Notes under the pieces: generated by a model
The model's input: only the letters and a program-made list of their open reading frames with translations
Databases searched by the model: none
What the model was told of the DNA's origin: nothing
Part shown: piece by piece, positions 1 to 5,926 of the stretch
Numbering within the stretch: the stretch's first letter is position 1
Layout of the letters: every line of letters begins with the position of its first letter
Origin: JACNKV01 sp964388155
GTDB lineage: Bacteria; Fidelibacterota; Marinisomatia; Marinisomatales; JACNKV01
DNA: 8,329 nt
Direction of reading: 5' to 3'
Assembly (NCBI GenBank): GCA_964388155.1
Contig: CAYLYH010000058.1
Coordinates: 1 to 8,329 of the forward strand
Translations under genes and position numbers: made by a program

Positions 1-1
1 A

Positions 2-76
2 CCAAATATTACTCGAAATCTTTCGAAATACACCGCTAAACTAGTCATGACCCTACATAATTACGCTTCACAATGA
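2..76 (+). CDS. Possible 3' end of an upstream gene (partial)
   Basis: One plus-strand frame stays open from the left edge and ends at a TGA (74-76) that overlaps the recO start codon in the ATGA arrangement. The visible tail is 24 residues and ends LVMTLHNYASQ. The next two gene junctions downstream are also overlapping or abutting, so an upstream co-transcribed gene is plausible. The piece is too short to recognise a family, and an open frame of this length could occur by chance. The other two plus frames hit stops at 37-39 and 42-44. Confidence 0.4.
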   Translation, partial: PNITRNLSKYTAKLVMTLHNYASQ

Positions 77-759
77 TTCTTCAATCTCCGACGATCGTCT
101 TAAAAAGCTTTCCGTACGGAGATACCAGCCTTATCTCCCGATGCCTGACCCGCGAGATGGGGAAAATCGGTGTTATCGTTCGTGGTGCTCGCCGGAAGAA
201 AAATCCAATGGGGGCGTACTTCCAGCCAATGAGTTATTTAGACTTGATGTTTTATTATAAACAAACTCGAGACCTTCAAACAGTGTCCAAAGCTTCTTTC
301 TCAGAACTTTGGCTAAACATACAAAATCATCTTAAGCCCATGTCAATCGGGTTGTCTATCCTCGAGATGACAGAACGTGCTATCACAGATCACGACCCGC
401 ATCCGGAACTTTTTGATGAATTAGTCACGTGTCTTCGAGCTCTGGATGCACAAAGTTTTCCTGTAAATATTGTTTATTGGTATTATGAAATGCAGTTGCT
501 TACGCAACTTGGATTTAAACCTGACCTTTCCCTCAACGATTTTCCGGGAATGAACCTGCCGGATCCAAACAGCGGACCTAACAGTAAAATAATTCTAACC
601 AAACTGCAAACCTCCCGTCTTTCTTCTTTGCCTAATTTTACCGTAACACAAAAAGATAAGACGATTGTTAGTCAATACCTTTTGGCACAAATTCACTATC
701 ACTTTGAAGGAATTAAATCCTTGAAATCATTGGATGTATTAAAGAAGATTCTCTTATGA
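73..759 (+). CDS. recO: DNA repair protein RecO
   Basis: RecO is a cytoplasmic recombination mediator that helps RecR load RecA onto SSB-coated single-stranded DNA and anneals strands during gap repair. The 228-residue length is normal for the family. Residues 1-80 fit the N-terminal OB fold, with the typical opening (IVLKSFPYGDTSLI, then LTREMGKIGVIVRGARRKK). Residues from about 85 to 150 form the helical domain (NIVYWYYEMQLLTQLGFKP), and the C-terminus shows the usual HYHFEGIKSLKSL pattern. The zinc-binding Cys cluster that many RecO proteins carry after the GF.P motif is absent: the protein has only two Cys (24 and 120) and the region reads DLSLNDFPGMNLPDPN. The start at 73 places the conserved IVL at the usual distance from the Met, although no clear Shine-Dalgarno site precedes it. 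The next gene overlaps by ATGA, suggesting translational coupling. Confidence 0.93.
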   Translation: MILQSPTIVLKSFPYGDTSLISRCLTREMGKIGVIVRGARRKKNPMGAYFQPMSYLDLMFYYKQTRDLQTVSKASFSELWLNIQNHLKPMSIGLSILEMTERAITDHDPHPELFDELVTCLRALDAQSFPVNIVYWYYEMQLLTQLGFKPDLSLNDFPGMNLPDPNSGPNSKIILTKLQTSRLSSLPNFTVTQKDKTIVSQYLLAQIHYHFEGIKSLKSLDVLKKILL

Positions 760-1613
760 AAAACGACACAGTAACGGGTACACTCACGCAAATGGGCGGC
801 GTAACTTTTCTTTTGGATGAAGATGGTACGCACCATTTTAAAGGTAAAAATATTTGGGGCGGATATCTCCATCACTGGATGGGAGAAAAACTTTGCGGAA
901 GATATCTTCCTCAAAGAGATTATGAAACCGGCTCCCCGATTATTATTCTCTGGCCGGATGAACCACCTCCGACAACACCGTTTGTTGATTTCTACTATAA
1001 TGAAAGTTTGGTAAAATACATTGCATCGACGTTTGGTCATAATGCAGTCAATGTTAATGGTGAAATTTTCAATTTTTCGCATTTGTTAAATGAAAACGAA
1101 GTCATGGCAAAAGAAGAATATTTTTATCGCCCGGCTCTTGGTGAATTTGCACCCTCTCCCAATAATGGTGTATTCGAAATTTTAGAAGACGGGAGAGCCT
1201 TTTTTGATAAGTTCGGTCGAAATTTTATGCGTACAATTCACGTGCTTCGCATTGAGGGAATTGACACCGAACGCCTGGCGGGTATTTACCATCAGGAGTT
1301 AACTGAAATACATTCATCTGTACCTCATATAAAAGACCCTGAAAAGTACAGAGATTTTAACTTCTTTACTCGAAGCTGCAGTACAATTATACGGGATGGA
1401 TTCGTCCAATATGGATTCACGAAAATAAAGGGAGTATTCCCTCGCGATTTGTTTGTGAGTATCGCCTATGAGCTCCAAAAAGAGCCTGCATTGAACATCC
1501 GTATTTTCAAGATGCCCCAACTCGTGGTTCCTGAGGCTCCCCAAAGCAGAATGACACCTTTGCTAAATCCATTAAATCGTAAAAGAGTGCGTTCACTGAC
1601 GTATAAAAATTAG
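756..1613 (+). CDS. Uncharacterised protein with a permuted papain-like (NlpC/P60, DUF4105-like) cysteine hydrolase domain
   Basis: I do not recognise a named family for the full 285-residue protein. Residues 5-68 look like a compact beta-rich module (TGTLTQMGGVTFLL, then GRYLPQRDYETGSPIIILWP), possibly OB-like. After a Pro-rich hinge (67-75), residues 82-240 carry two motifs typical of permuted papain-fold enzymes in the order His then Cys: STFGHNAVNVNGEIFNFS (His95) and NFFTRSCSTIIRDGF (Cys208). Related DUF4105-type domains have GHA.. and N-C-T-T motifs in the same order; here Ser precedes the Cys instead of Asn. No signal peptide or membrane helix is visible, so a cytoplasmic location is inferred, unlike many periplasmic relatives. 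It could cleave an amide, ester or thioester bond, but the substrate is unknown. It overlaps recO by ATGA and abuts the rhomboid gene, which suggests an operon rather than a shared pathway. Confidence 0.6.
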   Translation: MKNDTVTGTLTQMGGVTFLLDEDGTHHFKGKNIWGGYLHHWMGEKLCGRYLPQRDYETGSPIIILWPDEPPPTTPFVDFYYNESLVKYIASTFGHNAVNVNGEIFNFSHLLNENEVMAKEEYFYRPALGEFAPSPNNGVFEILEDGRAFFDKFGRNFMRTIHVLRIEGIDTERLAGIYHQELTEIHSSVPHIKDPEKYRDFNFFTRSCSTIIRDGFVQYGFTKIKGVFPRDLFVSIAYELQKEPALNIRIFKMPQLVVPEAPQSRMTPLLNPLNRKRVRSLTYKN

Positions 1614-2435
1614 ATGAGATACCAGTTCCAGTCTCAACAAGGACAATTTTCCTGGAAGCCTAAAGTGTTTACCGAGGCAATTAAAATCCTAATCGGTGTA
1701 AATGTTATTTTATTTATCATAGATTCAATTTTTCTGCCGTTGAATTTATCTGGTGTCTTTGGGTTGTCGCCAAAAACAGTTTGGCCGATGTTTTGGCAAC
1801 CATTTTCATATATGTTTATGCACGGAGGTGTCTGGCATATTGCTATTAATATGCTGGTCTTGTGGATGTTTGGCTCTGAGCTGGAAACCATTTGGGGAAG
1901 AACAAAATTTATCAAATACTATTTTATTACGGGCGTGGGGTCCGGTCTTGTATGGCTCGTTTTTAATATATCAAATTCCTACATGATCCTAATCGGTGCA
2001 AGTGGTGCTGTTTATGGTATCCTTCTTGCTTATGGAATGATGTTTCCAAATCGAACTGTATTACTGTATTTTGTTATCCCGATTAAAGTAAAATGGTTTG
2101 TGCTCATTATTGGTGCAATTGCATTTTATTCCTCATGGGGAGCACACTCGAATATCAGCCATCTTACGCATTTATCAGGGATGGTCATCGGGTATATGTA
2201 TTTAACATTTAGCGGTCGGTGGAATAAATTATTACTTTCACTTCGAAAATCATTCATTGAATTACGGCTTCATTGGGCAGAAAAACGGCATCAGAAAACA
2301 GCCAAGATGGAAAAAACCGTCTCGAAGATACTTGACCGAGTACGTAAAGAAGGTTATGAGAAATTGACAAAAGAAGAGGAAGACATTCTCTACTCTGCCA
2401 GTAAAAATCTTTCAAAGAAAAAAGAAAAGAATTAG
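1614..2435 (+). CDS. Rhomboid family intramembrane serine protease with C-terminal DUF6576-like tail
   Basis: This 273-residue membrane protease should cut transmembrane substrates inside the inner membrane. About six hydrophobic segments occur between residues 22 and 200. The hallmark residues are visible: the HGGVWHIAINM loop and helix (His70, His75 and Asn79, the last equivalent to the oxyanion Asn of GlpG), the catalytic Ser130 in GASG, and the catalytic His186 in THLSGMVIGY. Residues 205-230 are basic and helical. The tail at about 231-266 (ILDRVRKEGYEKLTKEEEDILY) resembles the small cytosolic domain (DUF6576) appended to rhomboids of Bacteroidota and relatives. The ATG follows the previous stop with no gap (TAGATG) and no clear ribosome site, so translation is probably coupled to the upstream gene. 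The substrate cannot be inferred. Confidence 0.93.
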   Translation: MRYQFQSQQGQFSWKPKVFTEAIKILIGVNVILFIIDSIFLPLNLSGVFGLSPKTVWPMFWQPFSYMFMHGGVWHIAINMLVLWMFGSELETIWGRTKFIKYYFITGVGSGLVWLVFNISNSYMILIGASGAVYGILLAYGMMFPNRTVLLYFVIPIKVKWFVLIIGAIAFYSSWGAHSNISHLTHLSGMVIGYMYLTFSGRWNKLLLSLRKSFIELRLHWAEKRHQKTAKMEKTVSKILDRVRKEGYEKLTKEEEDILYSASKNLSKKKEKN

Positions 2436-2487
2436 ATTATGTCATTGAATAGATTGAAATATCATCTGTTGCATGTAACTATTTTTT

Positions 2488-2495
2488 GAGGAGGT
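2488..2495 (+). promoter_or_regulatory. Strong Shine-Dalgarno site of motA
   Basis: GAGGAGGT lies four bases upstream of the motA ATG when measured from the AGGAGG core. It is the most canonical ribosome site in the window and confirms the start at 2499. The TGA of a 16-codon micro-ORF (2439-2489) overlaps its first bases. Confidence 0.75.
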
Positions 2496-2498
2496 GTC

Positions 2499-3323
2499 AT
2501 GGATTTAGCTACTATATTTGGGTTGCTTGTCGGTATTGGATTAGTTGGATTTGGTATGTTTGACAGCACTAACGGCGAGATTCCGCCCACTTTTTTTCGA
2601 CTACAAGGAATCGCTATTGTCGTTGGAGGTACATTTGCAGCAACATTGGTAAACTACCGATTTTCTACTGTTATTCAAATGTTTAGGGTTGCCGGGCAGG
2701 CATTTATAGGAAAACACCAACAAGACACGCTGGAGGTTATCCGTCAATTTATAGATCTGAGTAAATTATCTAAGAAAAAAGGTCTTGCTGAATTAGAAAA
2801 AGTTCTCCCAAAAATTGAAGACAGTTATATGTGTCTTGGCATTGAATATGCTATCCTTGAAAAAGACAAAAATCGCTTAGAAATATTTCTTAATAACGAA
2901 CTTGAAAACATGATAAAACGCCATCAGAGAGGCTGGGAATTGTTTTATAACATGGGATCATACGCTCCGGCTTTTGGGCTCTTGGGAACAGTTATGGGGC
3001 TTATTCTTATGATGCACGGAGAAGCAACTTCCAGCTCCGTTGCCGGCTACGCAACTCAAACCAGTGATCCCTTGCATGGCTTATTACAAAATATGGGGGT
3101 TGCTTTAGTCACAACGTTTTATGGCGTATTAATGTCAAACCTCTTTTTTATCCCTATCGCAGGCAAGCTCCAAAACCGAACAAATGAGGAGGTTCATATT
3201 TGCGAAATGATGAAAACCGGTATTATGAGTCTTCATCAGAAAGAACATTGGATGATAATTCAGGAAAAGCTAATTACATTTGCAGATAAAGAATCGCGAG
3301 AGTTATATCGGCAAACCTCATGA
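2499..3323 (+). CDS. motA: MotA-type ion-channel stator subunit (MotA/TolQ/ExbB superfamily)
   Basis: MotA forms a pentameric inner-membrane ring around a MotB dimer and turns proton or sodium flow into torque. This 274-residue protein has the full MotA layout: TM1 about 3-21, TM2 about 34-52, a cytoplasmic stretch (55-150) with KKKGLAELEKVL, TM3 about 152-172, and TM4 about 199-222. The two functional prolines are present: Pro157 in SYAPAFGLLGTVMG (equivalent to Pro173 of E. coli) and Pro219 in FFIPIAGKL (Pro222). The signatures are closer to Gram-positive MotA and PomA than to E. coli MotA. The TM3-TM4 loop is longer than usual: 62 residues separate the prolines against 49 in E. coli, adding a Ser/Thr-rich stretch around 174-192. 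It overlaps the next gene by ATGA. No flagellar genes are in view, so a non-flagellar role is possible. Confidence 0.9.
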   Translation: MDLATIFGLLVGIGLVGFGMFDSTNGEIPPTFFRLQGIAIVVGGTFAATLVNYRFSTVIQMFRVAGQAFIGKHQQDTLEVIRQFIDLSKLSKKKGLAELEKVLPKIEDSYMCLGIEYAILEKDKNRLEIFLNNELENMIKRHQRGWELFYNMGSYAPAFGLLGTVMGLILMMHGEATSSSVAGYATQTSDPLHGLLQNMGVALVTTFYGVLMSNLFFIPIAGKLQNRTNEEVHICEMMKTGIMSLHQKEHWMIIQEKLITFADKESRELYRQTS

Positions 3324-4033
3324 CGCATATCAAATCCATTCGAACGTCTGTGGGAACACGATGGATGATTACCTATGCTTCATTAATTACCGCATTATTA
3401 GCCTTTTTTATATTTTTTGTCTTTAGTGCAGAAGAAGCTGTACAATCCAAATTTAAAATTGCTGATCGTCTAAAAAAAAATATTCACGAACGTCTTCTTT
3501 CCCAAAAAGATACGAATGGGCTATACTGGCTCCATATAGAAAATACAGTTACTAAAGGAGTAAAGCTTCTTATCCCTTCCTCTCTTATAGACCCCTCGGT
3601 GAGTCAAAGTCAGATTTCTATGTTTGATTCGGGAGACGACCAAATTAAATCGGAGTTTCTTCCTTATTTAAAAACTATCGCAGACATTCTAAACAGTTTG
3701 GAAATAGAAACAATCCCTGTTCAGTACGCAGAAACTATTGAATATTTGCATAATATCGGGATGGATTTGAAGATTGATGTTGTTATTGAGGGGCATACAG
3801 ATCGGCGACCTATTCTGACAAAGCGATTCAAAAATAATTGGTCTCTCAGTCTTGCAAGAGCTAGTAACGTAATGAGTTATTTTCAAAAAAATATGAATCT
3901 ACCTGCTCCAGTATATTCTTTAGCCGGGTATGGTTCTTTTCACCCCTTGCATGACCGTGAGAACTTAGAAGAAAACCGCCGTGTTGAGATATATATTAAT
4001 ATCCAGATGGTACCTATGAATGGCAAACAGTAA
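3320..4033 (+). CDS. MotB-like protein with OmpA-type peptidoglycan-binding domain, ion-binding Asp replaced by Ser
   Basis: The 237 residues follow the MotB plan: a short cytoplasmic N-terminus, one membrane helix (about 15-35, WMITYASLITALLAFFIFF), a plug/linker region (about 40-130), and a C-terminal OmpA-like domain (about 145-232) with EGHTDRRP, NNWSLSLARA, LAGYGSFHP and NRRVEIYI. This domain should bind peptidoglycan through diaminopimelate contacts. In MotB the helix reads W-x-x-T-Y-A-D, with Asp32 of E. coli essential for ion conduction; here that position is Ser21 (codon TCA). A change from an Asp codon to TCA needs several substitutions, so a single read error does not explain it. 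The protein alone is unlikely to conduct ions in the usual way; a mixed dimer with the next gene's product is a plausible inference. It overlaps motA by ATGA and the second motB-like gene by 14 bases. Confidence 0.85.
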   Translation: MTHIKSIRTSVGTRWMITYASLITALLAFFIFFVFSAEEAVQSKFKIADRLKKNIHERLLSQKDTNGLYWLHIENTVTKGVKLLIPSSLIDPSVSQSQISMFDSGDDQIKSEFLPYLKTIADILNSLEIETIPVQYAETIEYLHNIGMDLKIDVVIEGHTDRRPILTKRFKNNWSLSLARASNVMSYFQKNMNLPAPVYSLAGYGSFHPLHDRENLEENRRVEIYINIQMVPMNGKQ

Positions 4034-4715
4034 AAACCTCTCTTCCGTCTCTAGTCATGCACACGATTCGTGGTTGCTATCTTACGGGGATGTTGCTACA
4101 CTCCTTATTTGTTTCTTTACTATGGTTCTCGTTATGAGATCTGGGGATATTTCTAAAGTACATCAATGGGTCAATCAACGCCTTGAGAATGGGATGGTAG
4201 ATTTAAATCATATTGTTAATCAATTTAATGATGACACCTTTCAAATTTCCCAAGATACAAAAGGTATCCGGATTACACTGCAAAATCCAAATATGTTTGA
4301 TGTCGGCAAAGCTGAACCTCTCCCTGTTTTTCGTTCTCAACTAAAAAAAATATCACAGGCCATTTCTAAACTGAATATTTTGCACCTACATAACATACCC
4401 ACCTATAAACAATATTTGAAAGAATTTGATGAATTTGGGTTTCAGTGGAATGTGGAAATCCGTATAGAGGGGCACACGGATAATACTCCACTTATTCCCG
4501 GTTCTGATTACAGAAATAATTGGGAACTGAGTGCTGCCCGAGCACAATCTATTATGCGGGTTCTTCAAAAAGAAAGTGAATTACCACAATCTCAATTTGC
4601 TGTTGCAGGCTACGGTGAGTATCGACCTATTGCTGATAATAGTCATGAAGTGGGTCGTGAGTTAAATCGAAGGGTTGAAATTTTTATTAATGCCTCTTTG
4701 GTTGAAAAACAATAA
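4020..4715 (+). CDS. motB: MotB-type stator protein with intact ion-binding Asp and OmpA domain
   Basis: This 231-residue protein is the second MotB-like paralogue in the cluster. Its membrane helix (about 18-39, SWLLSYGDVATLLICFFTMV) retains the conserved Asp as Asp24, which binds the translocated ion in MotB and PomB. A plug/linker (about 40-130) leads to an OmpA-like domain (about 145-226) with EGHTDNTPLIPG, NNWELSAARA, VAGYGEYRP and LNRRVEIFIN, which anchors the protein to peptidoglycan. Both paralogues carry a similar Tyr-rich stretch just before the GHTD strand (here PTYKQYLKEFDEFGFQW), which argues for duplication of one ancestral gene. The start at 4020 lies inside the end of the previous gene (14-base overlap), consistent with coupled translation and fixed stoichiometry. 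A hairpin follows the stop. Confidence 0.88.
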   Translation: MANSKNLSSVSSHAHDSWLLSYGDVATLLICFFTMVLVMRSGDISKVHQWVNQRLENGMVDLNHIVNQFNDDTFQISQDTKGIRITLQNPNMFDVGKAEPLPVFRSQLKKISQAISKLNILHLHNIPTYKQYLKEFDEFGFQWNVEIRIEGHTDNTPLIPGSDYRNNWELSAARAQSIMRVLQKESELPQSQFAVAGYGEYRPIADNSHEVGRELNRRVEIFINASLVEKQ

Positions 4716-4724
4716 GTGTTAACG

Positions 4725-4757
4725 TCCGCTTAAAGCGGATTTATACATTTTTTTCCT
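4725..4757 (+). terminator. Hairpin plus T-rich tail after the motA-motB cluster
   Basis: TCCGCT (4725-4730) and AGCGGA (4734-4739) form a six-pair stem with a three-base loop, beginning nine bases after the stop at 4713-4715. It is followed by TTTATACATTTTTTT. The stem is short and the T-run is broken, so it may only attenuate read-through into the LysM gene. The rest of the 131-base gap (4716-4846) is AT-rich; no confident promoter could be picked. Confidence 0.5.
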
Positions 4758-4834
4758 TTTTAATCTTTGCCATTAATATAAAATAATTGGGAACTTCTTT
4801 ACCTGAAAAACATATACTTCTGACAAAATACCTC

Positions 4835-4840
4835 AAGGAG
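4835..4840 (+). promoter_or_regulatory. Shine-Dalgarno site deciding the LysM lipoprotein start
   Basis: AAGGAG sits six bases upstream of ATG at 4847. It supports that start over an in-frame TTG at 4787, which would add 20 residues ahead of the lipoprotein signal sequence. Confidence 0.75.
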
Positions 4841-4846
4841 AGAATT

Positions 4847-5887
4847 ATGCGCCGTACCAATTCAATCTTGTTGATGGCTTTGTCAGGTGTGTTGATATTT
4901 GTATCCTGCGGATCACAAACCGTACCCGATATTAACGTTGAGACACCGCAAACGCTGTCAACCCCTGATTTAGATTCCAGTTCAAATCGACTGAATTTGA
5001 GCTCAAATCAAGAACCTGTAATTATCAAAAAACAGGAGACACCCGTCTCCCTAAAATCCTCTGAACCAATAGACGTATCCAAACCTGTACAGACGCATGT
5101 TTTGGACATCAAACCTACCCCTTTCGCTGAACGTGATAATTCTGAAAAGATTCTTTCGCAAGGAGAACCGATAGTTAAATCTACTGTACAGATCGTTGCA
5201 GAGGAGCAAGTTACACAAATTATTGACGTTGAATCAAAACCTGTTGTTGAAGTTGTTTCTGATGAGATTTCTTCTTTGGAGAATACCGATTCTGCTCCGT
5301 TATCTTTGGATGTAACCTCCAAGACAGATATTGTCTCTCAAACAGTGGAAGAGTCATCTATCCCCGTGGAGGAAAACTCACCAAAAGAAGAACCTGTAGC
5401 CAGAAAGACGACATCTGTAGAGGAAAACAATACTGTTGCAGAATCTTTCTTCGCCGTTGCGGAAAACACAGAAATCGCAAAACCTGTCCCGATAACGTCA
5501 AAATTCGGTTGGGAAGAATATATGATTATCCCGGGGGATTACCTGTTCCGGATTGCCAAAAAAGAATATGGTGACTGGAAAAGATGGCGGGATATTTATG
5601 AGTGGAACCGAAAAGAAATTGGAGATAATCCTAATTTGATTTATCCGTACCACTTTTTGGACATGAAAAAACCTATTGATGAAGTGGAAAATGCTGAGCC
5701 AACATTTACAGAGTACACAGTAAAAGAAGGGGATAATCTTTGGACAATCGCTGGTAAAACTTACGGAGATGAGAAATCGTGGATCATCGTTTATTGGGAC
5801 AACGAAGAGATCATCGATGCCAATGATGGAATTCTCTATCCGGGGATGACGATAAAGCTTAGGCGAAAGTTGGACCCAAGGTCATAA
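4847..5887 (+). CDS. Lipoprotein with two C-terminal LysM domains
   Basis: The 346-residue product starts with a lipoprotein signal peptide: MRRTN, a hydrophobic core (ILLMALSGVLIF) and the lipobox-like FVSC, giving Cys21 as the acylated residue. Residues 22-218 are a long, probably disordered linker rich in Ser, Thr, Glu, Val and Pro, with recurring short phrases such as VEEN and KPV. Two LysM domains follow, at about 225-273 (YMIIPGDYLFRIAKKEYGD, then NLIYP) and 290-337 (YTVKEGDNLWTIAGKTYGD, then ILYPGMTIKL). LysM domains bind N-acetylglucosamine-containing glycans, so the protein probably tethers a membrane to peptidoglycan, the linker spanning part of the periplasm. No catalytic domain is present. 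It follows two OmpA-domain proteins on the same strand, which suggests work on the same envelope structure, but it may be transcribed separately. The start is chosen for its ribosome site and for placing the signal peptide at the N-terminus. Confidence 0.88.
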   Translation: MRRTNSILLMALSGVLIFVSCGSQTVPDINVETPQTLSTPDLDSSSNRLNLSSNQEPVIIKKQETPVSLKSSEPIDVSKPVQTHVLDIKPTPFAERDNSEKILSQGEPIVKSTVQIVAEEQVTQIIDVESKPVVEVVSDEISSLENTDSAPLSLDVTSKTDIVSQTVEESSIPVEENSPKEEPVARKTTSVEENNTVAESFFAVAENTEIAKPVPITSKFGWEEYMIIPGDYLFRIAKKEYGDWKRWRDIYEWNRKEIGDNPNLIYPYHFLDMKKPIDEVENAEPTFTEYTVKEGDNLWTIAGKTYGDEKSWIIVYWDNEEIIDANDGILYPGMTIKLRRKLDPRS

Positions 5888-5895
5888 TTATATAT

Positions 5896-5926
5896 AAAAA
5901 AGCCTCTGGAATTCAGGGGCTTTTTT
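5896..5926. terminator. Bidirectional intrinsic terminator between convergent genes
   Basis: An A-tract (5896-5901), GCCTCTG (5902-5908), a five-base loop, CAGGGGC (5914-5920) and a T-tract (5921-5926) form a seven-pair stem with one G-T wobble. The A/T flanks can serve as the U-run on either strand. It starts nine bases after the LysM gene stop, and its T-tract overlaps the stop codon of the minus-strand cation transporter (5925-5927). Confidence 0.85.

Noticed and set aside
699..1082. Minus-strand open frame of 127 codons
   Set aside because: It lies opposite recO and the papain-like gene, has no recognisable domain, and its composition is that of an antisense shadow.
2454..2482. Promoter upstream of motA starting at TTGAAA
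   Set aside because: No credible -10 hexamer at 16-18 bases; the candidate TAACTA matches poorly.
2499..4715. Zorya anti-phage system (ZorA/ZorB are MotA/MotB-like)
   Set aside because: No ZorC, ZorD helicase or ZorE nuclease follows; MotA lacks the long cytoplasmic tail of ZorA, and a second MotB plus a LysM lipoprotein do not fit the known gene order.
4766..4795. Promoter for the LysM gene (TTTG and TATAAA-like elements)
   Set aside because: No -35/-10 or Bacteroidota-type -33/-7 pair has acceptable spacing; AT-rich sequence produces such matches by chance.
4787..4846. Longer TTG-initiated start for the LysM lipoprotein
   Set aside because: It would place 20 residues before the signal peptide and has no ribosome site, whereas the ATG at 4847 has AAGGAG six bases upstream.
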